This document shows positions 1-9,090 of a DNA stretch of 64,000 bases, in pieces; positions within the stretch are counted from its first letter, which is position 1; each line of letters begins with the position of its first letter. Origin of the DNA: Nonlabens xylanidelens (lineage in GTDB: Bacteria > Bacteroidota > Bacteroidia > Flavobacteriales > Flavobacteriaceae); assembly GCF_002934445.1 (NCBI RefSeq), contig NZ_PTJE01000005.1:62001-126000 (forward strand), read 5' to 3'. The notes beneath the pieces were generated by a model. The model searched no databases, was not told where the DNA came from, and saw only the letters and a list, made by a program, of their open reading frames with translations. Position numbers and translations under genes: made by a program.

Positions 1-19
1 TTAATTCTTGGAAGGTGAG

Positions 20-475
20 TTATGGTATAAAATATTCAAAACTTCCGTCGTCATATAGTAAAATTACCTTTTGTATATTTTTCCCTTTATTTTTTTTAAT
101 AGGTAAAGGGTTATTGTCTGTATAAGGAGCAGAGAACAGGTCGTTAGTCTCTGCAGGTATAGGTTCTGTTTTTGTAGTGCTGGGTTCTTTTTGTAAAGGT
201 GTTGGAGCAGGATTGTTTCTTGTAGGTGGAGAGATAGGAGCCTCGTCAGATTTAGGATAAGTACCCTTACCGTTAAGTAACCAGTATAGGTCTACTTCTG
301 GAAATTCCTTCACGGTATTTACTACAAAATCAAGACTAGGTTTGTTACGACCGGACAGTATATGAGAGATAGAACTACGTCCTACATTAATACGTTCTGC
401 AAAGGATGAAGCGTTTAAATCGTTTCTATCCATGATTTTTTGCAATCTTTTTGAAAAATCTACTGAATTCACCAT
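20..475 (-). CDS. XRE (Cro/C1-type) transcriptional regulator
   Basis: A 151-residue protein. Residues about 8-65 form a helix-turn-helix of the XRE family (SFAERINVGRSSISHILSGR is the recognition region), followed by WLLNGKG, common in short phage-repressor-like regulators. The rest is a proline/threonine-rich linker and a short C-terminal tail with no recognisable peptidase or ligand domain. It is divergent from the M14 carboxypeptidase gene, and the space between them carries repeated GTTTACA/TGTAAAC half-sites, so autoregulation and control of the neighbour are likely (inference). A -7 box lies only about 7 bases before the ATG, which predicts a nearly leaderless mRNA. Confidence 0.85.
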   Translation of the reverse strand: MVNSVDFSKRLQKIMDRNDLNASSFAERINVGRSSISHILSGRNKPSLDFVVNTVKEFPEVDLYWLLNGKGTYPKSDEAPISPPTRNNPAPTPLQKEPSTTKTEPIPAETNDLFSAPYTDNNPLPIKKNKGKNIQKVILLYDDGSFEYFIP

Positions 476-481
476 AGGTTA

Positions 482-489
482 CAAAAGTA
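482..489 (-). promoter_or_regulatory. -7 box of the XRE regulator promoter
   Basis: Read on the minus strand this is TACTTTTG, a match to the Bacteroidota TAnnTTTG box, ending 7 bases before the start codon. A TTG lies upstream on the minus strand (CAA at 506-508) with a 16-base gap, slightly short, and inside an operator half-site. Confidence 0.5.
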
Positions 490-500
490 AACTAAATCAA

Positions 501-798
501 GTTTACAAATGTGTTTATTATTGTAAACATATCAAAAAGTTACATCTGTATCTATGTACTCATAGTTACTTATGTATAATGTATTACCTTACTTCAGATG
601 CTATAATAAACTGAAAAATAGTAGTAAATGATTATTAAGAATATTGTTATTGTTAAAATATACTAAATAGAATCGATTGTTACATTAATCAACATCTGAT
701 ATGTCTCCAATTGTAAACAGACTAAGGCTGGACATTGTTTACAATTGTAACAAGCGCGGTGTTTACATTTGAAAACAGTATAGAGTTTACATTTGTAC
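501..798. promoter_or_regulatory. Operator cluster and divergent promoter region
   Basis: The intergenic region holds repeated GTTTACA / TGTAAAC half-sites: 501-513, 531-538, 708-718, the near-palindrome GTTTACAATTGTAAC at 737-751, 761-776 (GTTTACATTTGAAAAC) and 785-798. Two copies contain TACATTTG (764-771 and 788-795), a match to the TAnnTTTG -7 box for the rightward gene. A repressor bound here would cover that promoter. Repression by the adjacent XRE protein is inferred. Nothing else is seen between 540 and 700. Confidence 0.65.
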
Positions 799-855
799 AG
801 TCCGATTACAGTTGTGTATAGGCGATTTTTCAACTCTTATAAACTTTTATCATTT

Positions 856-1941
856 ATGCTATCTAGATACTACTCTTACCTTCAATTTGAAGATGCTTTA
901 AAAACGATCTTAGAGACTCTTGGACAAAAAAGCTTGTCAGATATTGAGATAGGTAAATCAGTTAATGGACGTTCTGTATATGGTATAAAATTGGGTACTG
1001 GAAAAATTAAAGTGTTAGTGTGGTCGCAAATGCATGGTAATGAATCCAGCACTACTAGAGCGCTTTTTAAACTGTTTAAAAGCGATAGTTTTAATAGTTT
1101 ACTTAAAAATATATCATTGTATATTATTCCTATTTTAAATCCCGATGGATCTGAAAAGTGGACACGTGTAAATGCAAATAATGTAGATCTTAATCGAGAT
1201 GCGATAGATTTAACTCAGCCAGAAAGTCAAATTTTAAGATCTGTTTTTGATGATTTTGCTCCAGATTATTGTCTTAATCTTCATGGTCAGCGTACCATTT
1301 TTGGATCTTTAGATGGAGACCAGCCTGCTCAAATTTCATTTTTAGCCCCTGCAGGAGATTTAGAAAAAACCATTTCTCAGGCTCGTTTAAAGTCTATGCA
1401 GATTATTAATGCTATCCATGGCCAACTTAATAATAGGGTTAGTGGTATAATAGGTAGATACAGTGATGACTTTAATATTAATTGTGTTGGTGATTATATG
1501 ACCAGTAAACAGGTGCCTACGGTCTTATTTGAAGCCGGTCATTCTGGAGATGATTATTCTAGAGATCAAGTTACAGACCTTATGTATGAGTCTTTAAAAA
1601 TAGCTTTTAAGACTATTCAAGATAGTCTCGTTGTAAATGAATCTAATGTGGTAGATGCTTATAACTCTATACCGCATATGAGTAAAGCTTATGTAGATGT
1701 TCTAGTTAAGAACTATAGATCGGTATCTGGATTACAGACACTAAGTGTGCAATACCATGAACAGGTTAAAGAAGGTGTCCTTTACTTTGTACCTATATTA
1801 ATAGGTATAAATAGAGAAGATGTTTTAAACGGTCACAGAGTAATAGATTTAAACGATTTCCCTCATTATAATGACGATTTAATCATTGAAGGAAACCTAG
1901 AAATAAGGTCTAAATCTTTGGATATCGAAATTTTTTACTAA
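856..1941 (+). CDS. M14-family zinc carboxypeptidase
   Basis: A 361-residue protein from the ATG at 856. HGNES (H60, E63) supplies two zinc ligands. NPDGSEKWTRVNANNVDLNRD is the conserved substrate-binding stretch of M14 peptidases. NLHG gives the third zinc histidine, and VLFEAGH near residue 220 fits the catalytic glutamate region. An in-frame TTG at 793 would add 21 residues, but it lies inside the -7 box TACATTTG at 788-795 and cannot be in the mRNA, so 856 is preferred. No signal peptide is seen, suggesting a cytoplasmic peptidase or amidase. It is probably under the XRE regulator next door. Confidence 0.85.
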   Translation: MLSRYYSYLQFEDALKTILETLGQKSLSDIEIGKSVNGRSVYGIKLGTGKIKVLVWSQMHGNESSTTRALFKLFKSDSFNSLLKNISLYIIPILNPDGSEKWTRVNANNVDLNRDAIDLTQPESQILRSVFDDFAPDYCLNLHGQRTIFGSLDGDQPAQISFLAPAGDLEKTISQARLKSMQIINAIHGQLNNRVSGIIGRYSDDFNINCVGDYMTSKQVPTVLFEAGHSGDDYSRDQVTDLMYESLKIAFKTIQDSLVVNESNVVDAYNSIPHMSKAYVDVLVKNYRSVSGLQTLSVQYHEQVKEGVLYFVPILIGINREDVLNGHRVIDLNDFPHYNDDLIIEGNLEIRSKSLDIEIFY

Positions 1942-2024
1942 TAATTTGTGAAATCACGAATTTTGTTAGTTTATTATCAGCTTTTGTCTTTATTTTGCAG
2001 AAAATTGACAGTAAAAGACTAATT

Positions 2025-2498
2025 ATGGCAAAGATTGATGATATAGATAAGCAAATTTTAGACGTGCTTATAGAAAATACGAGAACCCCATTTACAGATA
2101 TAGCTAAAAGATTGAGTATAAGTGCTGGTACAGTGCATGTTAGAGTTAAGAAGATGGAAGAATCTGGTATTATCCATGGATCTTCTCTTACAGTAGACTA
2201 CCACCAGTTAGGTTATACCTTTATCGCTTACATAGGTGTCTTTCTTGAGAAAACTAGTGCAACACAGTTTGTGTTGAGTAGAATTAAAGAGATTCCATTT
2301 GTAACAGTAGCACATATTACAACAGGTAAATTCAATATATTTTGTAAAATACGTGCTAGAGACACAACTCATGCAAAAAGAATTATCTTCATGTTAGATG
2401 ATATTGATGGTGTGAGTCGTACAGAGACTATGATTAGTCTTGAAGAAAGCATTAATGATAAAAAGAGATTGTTACACAAAGTATTTCAAGATCTATAA
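2025..2498 (+). CDS. Lrp/AsnC family transcriptional regulator
   Basis: A 157-residue protein with the classic Lrp layout. There is an N-terminal winged helix (DDIDKQILDVLIENTRTPFT through VKKMEESGIIHG) and a C-terminal RAM ligand domain (TTGKFNIFCKIRARD, DGVSRTETMISLE). An in-frame TTG at 1995 lies in a promoter-like TATTTTGCAG stretch, so the ATG at 2025 is chosen. Its stop overlaps the next start (TAATG at 2496-2500), so it is translationally coupled to the DinB-like gene. The controlled regulon and ligand are not visible. Confidence 0.9.
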   Translation: MAKIDDIDKQILDVLIENTRTPFTDIAKRLSISAGTVHVRVKKMEESGIIHGSSLTVDYHQLGYTFIAYIGVFLEKTSATQFVLSRIKEIPFVTVAHITTGKFNIFCKIRARDTTHAKRIIFMLDDIDGVSRTETMISLEESINDKKRLLHKVFQDL

Positions 2499-3019
2499 TG
2501 GTGTATTTAAAAGATATACCGTCTGACGAGTACACTTCATATTTTGATACTTACTTGAACCTTGTTGATAAAGAGAGTAACATAAATAATGTATTGCAAC
2601 AGTCGTTAGATAAAACACTGGATTTTATAAATTCTATTGACAAGCCGCTAGACTATCGCTACGAATCTAGTAAATGGTCTATAGGGCAAGTAATCCAGCA
2701 TAATATTGATACAGAGCGTGTCTTTGCATATCGTGCATTACGTTTCCTTAGAGGTGATGATACAGCGTTATCTGGTTTTGATCAAGATGTCTTTGTTGAT
2801 AGTTTAGGAGATTACGCTTTCGCGAAAGCGGAACTTTTAAAAACAACAGAGAGTACTAGAAATGCAACTATAGCTTTATTTGAAAACGTAACTGCAGATT
2901 CTCTCTTATTCAAAGGAAATGCTAGTGGAAATATAATGACCGCAAGAGTGATCCCATTTTTAATAGCTGGACACAACTTACATCACGAGAATGTTATAAG
3001 AGATCGTTATTTAAGTTAA
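2498..3019 (+). CDS. DinB/YfiT-like four-helix metal-dependent protein
   Basis: A 173-residue protein resembling the DinB_2 superfamily: KWSIGQVIQHNIDTERVFAYRALRFLRGD, then GFDQDVFVDS and a C-terminal AGHNLHHENVIRDRY with two histidines spaced as in the metal site of these four-helix bundles. Members act as thiol transferases or remain uncharacterised. The start overlaps the Lrp stop. The repeat palindrome at 2815-2830 lies inside this gene and encodes AFAKA in the loop before the third helix. Confidence 0.8.
   Translation: MVYLKDIPSDEYTSYFDTYLNLVDKESNINNVLQQSLDKTLDFINSIDKPLDYRYESSKWSIGQVIQHNIDTERVFAYRALRFLRGDDTALSGFDQDVFVDSLGDYAFAKAELLKTTESTRNATIALFENVTADSLLFKGNASGNIMTARVIPFLIAGHNLHHENVIRDRYLS
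2815..2830. repeat. 16-bp palindrome CGCTTTCGCGAAAGCG, copy 1 (in CDS)
   Basis: Exact copy inside the DinB-like gene, read as AFAKA. Right flank GGAAC. Confidence 0.95.
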
Positions 3020-3042
3020 ATTAAGAAAAACATCTCATATTT

Positions 3043-3075
3043 AAGAGCCTGCTAAGAATATCTTAGCAGGCTCTT
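3043..3075 (+). terminator. Rho-independent terminator after the DinB-like gene
   Basis: A perfect 15-bp stem AAGAGCCTGCTAAGA / TCTTAGCAGGCTCTT with a 3-base loop, followed by GTTATTT, 23 bases after the stop. Confidence 0.85.
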
Positions 3076-3100
3076 GTTATTTAAAAGACTTCTATCTTTT

Positions 3101-3108
3101 CATCTTTG
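3101..3108 (+). promoter_or_regulatory. Possible -7 box of the PfpI gene
   Basis: CATCTTTG matches TAnnTTTG at all but one fixed base. A TTG at 3074-3076 lies 24 bases upstream. Weak candidate. Confidence 0.35.
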
Positions 3109-3138
3109 TACTATAATAATTTAAACAAATATATAGAC

Positions 3139-3687
3139 ATGAAAAAGAGAGTAGCAATTTTAGCCACAGACGGATTTGAAGAAATAGAGTTAACTAGTCC
3201 TAAAAAAGCTCTAGAAGACGCAGGAGTAGAGGTGGGTATTATAAGTCCTAAAAAGGATTCTATAAAAGCTTGGGATAATGATAACTGGTCCGATACTTAC
3301 AAGGTAGATAAACAGGTGAGTGAGGCAAATGCAAATGATTATCATTCATTAATGCTTCCTGGTGGTGTTTTAAACCCAGATCAGTTGCGACAGGATAAGG
3401 ATTCTATAGAGTTTATTAAAGCCTTTTTTAAGCAGAAAAAGCCTGTAAGTGCTATATGTCACGGTATACAGCCGTTAATAGATGCAGACGTGCTTAATGG
3501 ACGTAAATTAACCTCATATCCTTCTTTACAAAGAGATGTAGAAAATGCTGGAGGTAATTGGGTAGATCAAGAAGTGGTAGTAGATGAAGGTTTTACCACT
3601 AGCAGGACGCCAGATGATCTAGATGCGTTTAATGCAAAAATGGTAGAAGAAGTGCGTGAAGGAAAACATGAATTACAACACGCATAA
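3139..3687 (+). CDS. DJ-1/PfpI family class I glutamine amidotransferase-like protein
   Basis: A 182-residue protein. VAILATDGFEEIELTSP carries the conserved glutamate of the PfpI fold. AICHGIQ holds the nucleophilic cysteine in the nucleophile elbow. Family members act as deglycases, chaperones or peptidases in protein-damage control. The ATG at 3139 gives the usual MKKRVAIL beginning; the earlier in-frame ATG at 3106 adds 11 residues unlike the family. It is a single-gene unit closed by a bidirectional hairpin shared with dnaN. Confidence 0.88.
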   Translation: MKKRVAILATDGFEEIELTSPKKALEDAGVEVGIISPKKDSIKAWDNDNWSDTYKVDKQVSEANANDYHSLMLPGGVLNPDQLRQDKDSIEFIKAFFKQKKPVSAICHGIQPLIDADVLNGRKLTSYPSLQRDVENAGGNWVDQEVVVDEGFTTSRTPDDLDAFNAKMVEEVREGKHELQHA

Positions 3688-3707
3688 TTAGAAATAGTTT
3701 TAAACTT

Positions 3708-3736
3708 AAAAAGGCTCGCAAATTGCGAGCCTTTTT
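3708..3736. terminator. Bidirectional terminator between the PfpI gene and dnaN
   Basis: Stem AAAGGCTCGCAA / TTGCGAGCCTTT with A-tract on the left and T-tract on the right, between convergent genes. Confidence 0.88.
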
Positions 3737-3758
3737 TATTTTTATAAATTATGTCAGT

Positions 3759-4874
3759 TTACTGGTTAAGCATAACTGGCATTACAAGCATGGTTACGTT
3801 TTCACCTTCGTCTAGTCCATCTACAGGTGTTAAAATACCGGCACGGTTAGGTAGCGACATTTCTAGAGATACGTCGTCACAAGTTAGGTTATTTAGCATT
3901 TCTATTAAGAACCTACTATTAAAACCTATTTGCATATCATCTCCTTGATAGTCACAAGTTAGGCGCTCGTCTGCTTTATTGCTATAATCTAGATCTTCAG
4001 CACTTATATTAAGCTCTGCACCAGCCATTTTAAGTCTTATCTGGTGTGTTGTTTTATTAGAGAAAATGCTAACACGTCTTACAGAGTTAAGAAGTTGTGT
4101 TCTAGAAATAGTAAGTTTGTTAGGGTTTTCTTTAGGTATAACAGCCTCGTAATTAGGGTACTTTCCGTCGATTAGACGACATATGATAGTTGTACCATCA
4201 AAACTGAATTGTGCATTACTATCATTATATTCTACTAATACCTCAGACTCGCTTCCTTGCAGCATTGCTTTAAGCAAGTTAAGAGGTTTTTTAGGCATGA
4301 TAAACTCTGCAGTTTCACTTGCAGCGATATCTTCTCTTTTATAACGTACAAGTTTATGTGCGTCTGTAGCGACAAATGTTAGTGAATCACTTGTAAACTG
4401 AAAGAATACACCACTCATTACAGGTCTTAAATCGTCATTACCAGCTGCAAATATGGTTTTGTTAACCGCAGTTGCTAGTGTATCACCCATTATGGTGGTA
4501 CTGCTAGGCTCAGATATAGTTACTGCTTTAGGAAATTCTTCAGCAGCAGCGCAAGCTATTTCAGATTTACCTTTATCATGACTTACAGTAATCATAGTGC
4601 CTACTGCATGAAAAGTTAATGGTTGTTCTGGAAATGTTTTTAAAGTGTCTAGAAGTAATTTTGCTGGTAAGGCGATGCTACCGTCATCTTCACTTTCTAC
4701 CTCTAGTTTACTAACTATGGTAGTTTCCATATCGCTGGCAGAAACCTTAAGCTCACTACCTGTTAATTCTAGAAGAAAGTTATCTAGAATAGGTAAGGTA
4801 TTATTGTTATTAATTACTCCACCTAATAACTGCAGGTGTTTTTGTAAATATGAACTAGATACTATAAATTTCAT
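3759..4874 (-). CDS. dnaN: DNA polymerase III beta subunit (sliding clamp)
   Basis: A 371-residue protein of normal length for the beta clamp. It opens with MKFIVSSSYLQKHLQLLGGV, has the three repeated clamp domains (ALPAKLLLDTLKTFPEQPLT; DLRPVMSGVFFQF...FVATDAHKLVRYK; FNSRFLIEMLNNL) and ends in ML(V)MPVMLNQ. The ring tethers the replicative polymerase to DNA and docks repair factors at its C-terminal pocket. Neither dnaA nor recF is adjacent, which is normal in Bacteroidota. A perfect TAnnTTTG box lies about 105 bases upstream. Confidence 0.97.
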   Translation of the reverse strand: MKFIVSSSYLQKHLQLLGGVINNNNTLPILDNFLLELTGSELKVSASDMETTIVSKLEVESEDDGSIALPAKLLLDTLKTFPEQPLTFHAVGTMITVSHDKGKSEIACAAAEEFPKAVTISEPSSTTIMGDTLATAVNKTIFAAGNDDLRPVMSGVFFQFTSDSLTFVATDAHKLVRYKREDIAASETAEFIMPKKPLNLLKAMLQGSESEVLVEYNDSNAQFSFDGTTIICRLIDGKYPNYEAVIPKENPNKLTISRTQLLNSVRRVSIFSNKTTHQIRLKMAGAELNISAEDLDYSNKADERLTCDYQGDDMQIGFNSRFLIEMLNNLTCDDVSLEMSLPNRAGILTPVDGLDEGENVTMLVMPVMLNQ

Positions 4875-5259
4875 CTTGGTGTTGTTATTTTGTGATGATA
4901 ATTCCGGCTATTTAATTAAACGGAATTATTAAAATAGAACTCCATAAAATACGTGTATTCAATGTCTGTTCTGCAATTACAAAGATATTTTATATATAAT
5001 TAGTAACATAACATACTTATTAACAATTAAGCCCTTTTTATAAATAAACTCATGACTTGCAAGGTGTCTTTACGAGATACAGTTCTTTTGCGATCATTTT
5101 TCTTGAACTTATGATTTTTTAATAGGTGGATTTTAAGAGGTCCACCTTGTGATTAAGCTGTATAGAAAGGAGTTTTTTATTATTACAAACTTGTTAAATA
5201 GACTTCTTACATTTTAAATAATCAATAACTTGCCATTTGTTAAGTAAAGTCTCTTTATT
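4875..5259. other. Intergenic region between dnaN and the DUF2461 gene
   Basis: Divergent spacer of 385 bases. On the minus strand TATCTTTG (plus 4980-4987) is a perfect -7 box for dnaN with a poor -33 element. No convincing rightward promoter, ORF, RNA gene or repeat was recognised in the rest. Confidence 0.6.
4980..4987 (-). promoter_or_regulatory. -7 box of the dnaN promoter
   Basis: TATCTTTG on the minus strand, a perfect TAnnTTTG. No TTG lies at the usual distance (the nearest alternative is a TTA), so the -33 element is weak. Confidence 0.45.
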
Positions 5260-5925
5260 ATGATAGATCCAGCATTATTAGAATTTTTAAAAGAACTAGC
5301 GCAAAATAATAACAAGCCATGGTTTGAAGAGCGCAAAGCAGATTTTAAAAAACTAGATAATGAGTTTAAGGATTTTACGGCTGCCGTAATGGTAGAGTTG
5401 AATCAAAACGATGTGATCGAAAAAGCAAAAAACTATAGAATTTATAGAGATATTAGATTCTCTAAGGATAAAACACCATTTAAAGCACATCGCAGTGTGA
5501 ACTGGTTAAGAGCAGGAGCAGATAGGCGCGGTAGTTATTACATGCGTATAAAACCTAATGAAAATGTAATAGGCATAGGTTTTTTTGGACCAGAGAAAGA
5601 AGATCTTTTAAGAATAAGAAAAGAGCTAGAATTAGATGCTCAAGAAATGAGAGATATTATTTCTAGCCCTTCATTTAAATCTTGTTGGGGAGAATTACAA
5701 GGAGAGCAGCTTAAAACAGCACCTAGAAATTTTGATAAAAACCACCCAGACATTGATTTAATTAGGTTCAAAGCTTTTTATTTTATGAAAAGCTATACAG
5801 ATAAAGAAGTTACATCTCCTGATTTCATGGATAAAGTCATAGAATCCTTCCATACTGGCCGTACATTTCTTGATTACATGACAGATGTACTTACTACAGA
5901 TTTAAACGGAGAATCGCTGTTATAA
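5260..5925 (+). CDS. DUF2461 (TIGR02453) family protein
   Basis: A 221-residue protein recognised by LAQNNNKPWFEERKADF, YRIYRDIRFSKDKTPFKAH and the C-terminal LIRFKAFYFMKSYTDKEV, the three conserved blocks of DUF2461. The function of the family is unknown; no signal or membrane segment is present. The 3' end overlaps the convergent neighbouring gene by 6 bases. Confidence 0.9.
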   Translation: MIDPALLEFLKELAQNNNKPWFEERKADFKKLDNEFKDFTAAVMVELNQNDVIEKAKNYRIYRDIRFSKDKTPFKAHRSVNWLRAGADRRGSYYMRIKPNENVIGIGFFGPEKEDLLRIRKELELDAQEMRDIISSPSFKSCWGELQGEQLKTAPRNFDKNHPDIDLIRFKAFYFMKSYTDKEVTSPDFMDKVIESFHTGRTFLDYMTDVLTTDLNGESLL

Positions 5926-6330
5926 ATCTAATTGCGGCTTTTCAAATACTTGAATACTACTTATTAATCTTTCACGTACTAAATTCATCATGCGTTTATT
6001 CAATGCGCTAGAATTAGTGATGTAAGTACTGTATTCTGCAATAGTAAAATGTCCCATCATGATTCCTTTTAGAGAATTTCTAAATTTTTGGTCTCTATTT
6101 ACTGCGTTTTCTATATAATCAATACGTTTATGAGCAGTCAGGCCATAAAAGACATTTTTGTGCTTTTTTATGTAGTTTCTAAAAACCGCAATGATAAGAT
6201 CGTGTTGTAATTTTGCGATAGGACGCAAGGTTACATTTTGAAAACGTTCTTCTTCACTCATTTGCTCATCTACACGTATACTGGGTATTTCTGGTCTTAA
6301 TGCGACTAGATACTCGTCTCGATTATTCAT
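5920..6330 (-). CDS. Conserved flavobacterial hypothetical protein (136 aa)
   Basis: A small soluble helical protein. FQNVTLRPIAKLQHDLIIAVFRNYI, NSLKGIMMGHFT and SSALNKRMMNLVRERL form a pattern I remember from many Flavobacteriaceae, where it is often labelled 'glyoxalase' without support. I see no glyoxalase metal ligands. It is convergent with the DUF2461 gene, overlapping it by 6 bases. Function unknown. Confidence 0.75.
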   Translation of the reverse strand: MNNRDEYLVALRPEIPSIRVDEQMSEEERFQNVTLRPIAKLQHDLIIAVFRNYIKKHKNVFYGLTAHKRIDYIENAVNRDQKFRNSLKGIMMGHFTIAEYSTYITNSSALNKRMMNLVRERLISSIQVFEKPQLDL

Positions 6331-6451
6331 AGTTTTAGGGTTTTAATAAAGGTAGTAAAGCTGTGTTCTAATTGTATATGCTATCGATCTAGTTTTCTCA
6401 ACATGTTTTTAACAGTGATATTTATAGTGTAAATAGTTTTGATGGAGGTCT

Positions 6452-6467
6452 CGCTTTCGCGAAAGCG
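6452..6467. repeat. 16-bp palindrome CGCTTTCGCGAAAGCG, copy 2 (intergenic)
   Basis: Exact copy between divergent genes. Left flank GTCT, right flank GGAAC. Confidence 0.95.
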
Positions 6468-6543
6468 GAACTATTAAAAACTACTATATAATTTTTCTTA
6501 CTGTGGCTTTAAATGTAAAAAGAGCTTCTTATTTTTACATCTT

Positions 6544-8997
6544 ATGCAACACTTCATTGATGTCATATTACCGCTTCCATTAGAGCGCTTTTTTACCTAC
6601 ACTATTAACCCTGCAGAATCTGAGTTTCTTAAACCTGGAATGCGAGTGGCTGTGCCGTTTGGTAAATCAAAAATCTATACAGGTATAGTGCATAAAGTCC
6701 ATCAAGAAAACACAGCGACTTATGAGGTAAAAGACATAGAGTTTATAATAGATGAGCAGCCGGTGGTAACTGCAGGTCAACTCAAATTTTGGGAATGGAT
6801 AGCCTCTTATTATTTATGCGCTGTAGGAGAAGTAATGAGGGCGGCGTTACCTAAATCTTTTCTATTAGAAAGTGAAACTATAATACTCAAGAAAGATTCT
6901 GGTTCTATAGAAGAACTAGATCTAGACGATCGTGAGTACTTGGTTATGGAGGCTCTTAATAATCGCAATGCATTAAAAGTGCAAGAGGTAATGGATATTC
7001 TGGACCGTAAAACGGTTCTTCCTATACTTCAAAAAATGATTAATAAGGACTTGATCCTCTTGCAAGAAGAACTTTACAGTACTTATAAAGCAAAAAAGAA
7101 AAAATTCATCTACTTACATCAGGATTTTAAAGAAGAAGATGCACTTAAAACCCTTTTAGATACGTTAAGTAGAGCGCCTAAGCAAAGGGATGCTGTCATG
7201 ACTTTATTCATGATGCAAACTGGAGCGACTAAGGATATTGCAAAAAAAGATCTTATTGAGCGTGCAAATGTGACCAGTACTGTCATTAAAAGTCTTATCA
7301 ATAAAGATATTTTAATAGAGATAGAAAAAGATGTAGATCGAGTTAAGGATGATGTAGAAGATGGTCAGGATTTATATAATCTTAATGAAGACCAGGTAAG
7401 TGCCCTAGCGCAAATTAAATCTAGTTTTAAGATTAATAAAACGGTATTGTTGCATGGAGTGACTTCTAGTGGTAAAACGCAGTTATATGTGCAGCTTATT
7501 AAAGAACAATTAGAAAAGGGGAATCAGGCACTTTATTTACTTCCTGAGATAGCGCTTACTACACAATTGATATCTAGGCTCAAAGCTTTTTTTAAGCACC
7601 AAGTGTTGGTTTATCATTCAAAATACAACCTTAATGAAAGACAAGAAGTCTGGCATCATGTTCTAGAACAAAAAGAACCTTATGTTATTATAGGAGCGCG
7701 TAGTGCGATGTTGCTGCCTTTTCAAAAATTAGGACTTATCGTTATTGATGAAGAGCACGAGAGTAGTTTTAAGCAATTTGATCCAGCCCCTAGATACCAT
7801 GCAAGAGATGCTTCTATTGTTTTAGGGTACATGAAAAAAGCAAATATTCTTTTAGGTAGTGCTACACCATCTTTAGAGAGTTATCACAATGCAAGTACGG
7901 GAAAGTACCAGTTGGTAGAGCTTAAAAGGCGTTATGGTAATGTTCTTATGCCCGAAATTAATATGGTGAATATTAAAGAAAAGCATAAACGTAAAAGAAT
8001 GAATGGTCATTTTTCTGATACGCTTATTGAGCATATGACAGAGGCTTTTAAGGATAAAAAGCAAGTCATTTTATTTCAGAATAGAAGAGGTTATGCGCCT
8101 ATTATGGAGTGTGATACTTGTGGACACGCACCACAGTGTCCTAATTGTGATGTTAGTCTTACGTATCACAAATATAAAGGTCAGTTAAGATGCCATTATT
8201 GTGGTTACCACACATTTGTCCCTAAGGAGTGTCCTGCTTGTTCAAGTACAGCTATAGATACCAAAGGATTTGGGACAGAGCAAATAGAGCAGGAGTTTAG
8301 AATGTTGTTTCCTAATCATACGGTGGCGCGTATGGATCTCGATACTACCAGAGGTAAAAATGCCTATGAAAAGATAATTAATCAAATGGATTCTGGTGAG
8401 ATAGATTGTCTGGTAGGTACACAAATGATTACTAAAGGGCTAGATTTTAGAAATGTAAGTCTCGTAGGTGTTCTTAATGCAGACTCTATGCTTAATTTTC
8501 CTGATTTTAGAGCGCATGAAAGGTGTTTTCAATTACTTACTCAAGTAGCTGGTCGTGCAGGTCGTACTAAAGAAAGAGGCAAAGTGTTGATACAGAGTTA
8601 TAATCCAGATCATATGATTTTGCAACAGGTCAGTTCTTATGATTATGGTACTATGTATAGGGAGCAAGTAGAGGAGCGTTATCAATTTAAATATCCGCCG
8701 TTTCAACGGTTAATTAAAATCACTTTTAAACATAGAGATTATCAGACCACACTAGATTCTAGTCAGTGGTTCGTAGATGCTTTAAACCAGATACCACATG
8801 GAGTAGTGGTGTTAGGGCCAGAGTTTCCTGCTGTATCTCGTGTGCGCAATTTGTATAATATAAATGTGATTATTAAAATGAACAGACAGCAAAAACCTGA
8901 TGTTATTAAAAACTATATCACCAGAGTTAAGAAGAGTTTTGAATCTATTAAATTGTATAGGTCTGTACGTTGTAATATAGATGTAGATAGTTACTAG
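6544..8997 (+). CDS. priA: Primosomal protein N' (replication restart helicase PriA)
   Basis: An 817-residue superfamily 2 helicase that reloads the replicative helicase at stalled forks. An N-terminal 3'-DNA-end binding domain (residues 1-100) is followed by Walker A GVTSSGKT (305-312), the Walker B box DEEH (402-405) and GSATPSLES. A zinc-binding insertion has eight cysteines (C523, C526, C532, C535, C550, C553, C563, C566). QVAGRAGR is helicase motif VI. The length fits Bacteroidota PriA. It appears monocistronic and is followed by a palindrome copy and a bidirectional hairpin. Confidence 0.97.
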   Translation: MQHFIDVILPLPLERFFTYTINPAESEFLKPGMRVAVPFGKSKIYTGIVHKVHQENTATYEVKDIEFIIDEQPVVTAGQLKFWEWIASYYLCAVGEVMRAALPKSFLLESETIILKKDSGSIEELDLDDREYLVMEALNNRNALKVQEVMDILDRKTVLPILQKMINKDLILLQEELYSTYKAKKKKFIYLHQDFKEEDALKTLLDTLSRAPKQRDAVMTLFMMQTGATKDIAKKDLIERANVTSTVIKSLINKDILIEIEKDVDRVKDDVEDGQDLYNLNEDQVSALAQIKSSFKINKTVLLHGVTSSGKTQLYVQLIKEQLEKGNQALYLLPEIALTTQLISRLKAFFKHQVLVYHSKYNLNERQEVWHHVLEQKEPYVIIGARSAMLLPFQKLGLIVIDEEHESSFKQFDPAPRYHARDASIVLGYMKKANILLGSATPSLESYHNASTGKYQLVELKRRYGNVLMPEINMVNIKEKHKRKRMNGHFSDTLIEHMTEAFKDKKQVILFQNRRGYAPIMECDTCGHAPQCPNCDVSLTYHKYKGQLRCHYCGYHTFVPKECPACSSTAIDTKGFGTEQIEQEFRMLFPNHTVARMDLDTTRGKNAYEKIINQMDSGEIDCLVGTQMITKGLDFRNVSLVGVLNADSMLNFPDFRAHERCFQLLTQVAGRAGRTKERGKVLIQSYNPDHMILQQVSSYDYGTMYREQVEERYQFKYPPFQRLIKITFKHRDYQTTLDSSQWFVDALNQIPHGVVVLGPEFPAVSRVRNLYNINVIIKMNRQQKPDVIKNYITRVKKSFESIKLYRSVRCNIDVDSY

Positions 8998-9017
8998 GCT
9001 ATTGGTTGTTGAGAGTC

Positions 9018-9033
9018 CGCTTCCGCGAAAGCG
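9018..9033. repeat. 16-bp palindrome, copy 3 (one base changed, intergenic)
   Basis: CGCTTCCGCGAAAGCG with one T-to-C change in the left arm. The flanks C and G extend the symmetry to 9017-9034. Confidence 0.9.
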
Positions 9034-9090
9034 GAATTAAAACAAGTATCTTATAAAATAAAAAGCTTTCTAGATGGCATTTTTAATACA

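Noticed and set aside
793-855. TTG start at 793 for the M14 peptidase
   Set aside because: It lies inside the -7 promoter box at 788-795, so it would not be transcribed; the ATG at 856 fits the family start.
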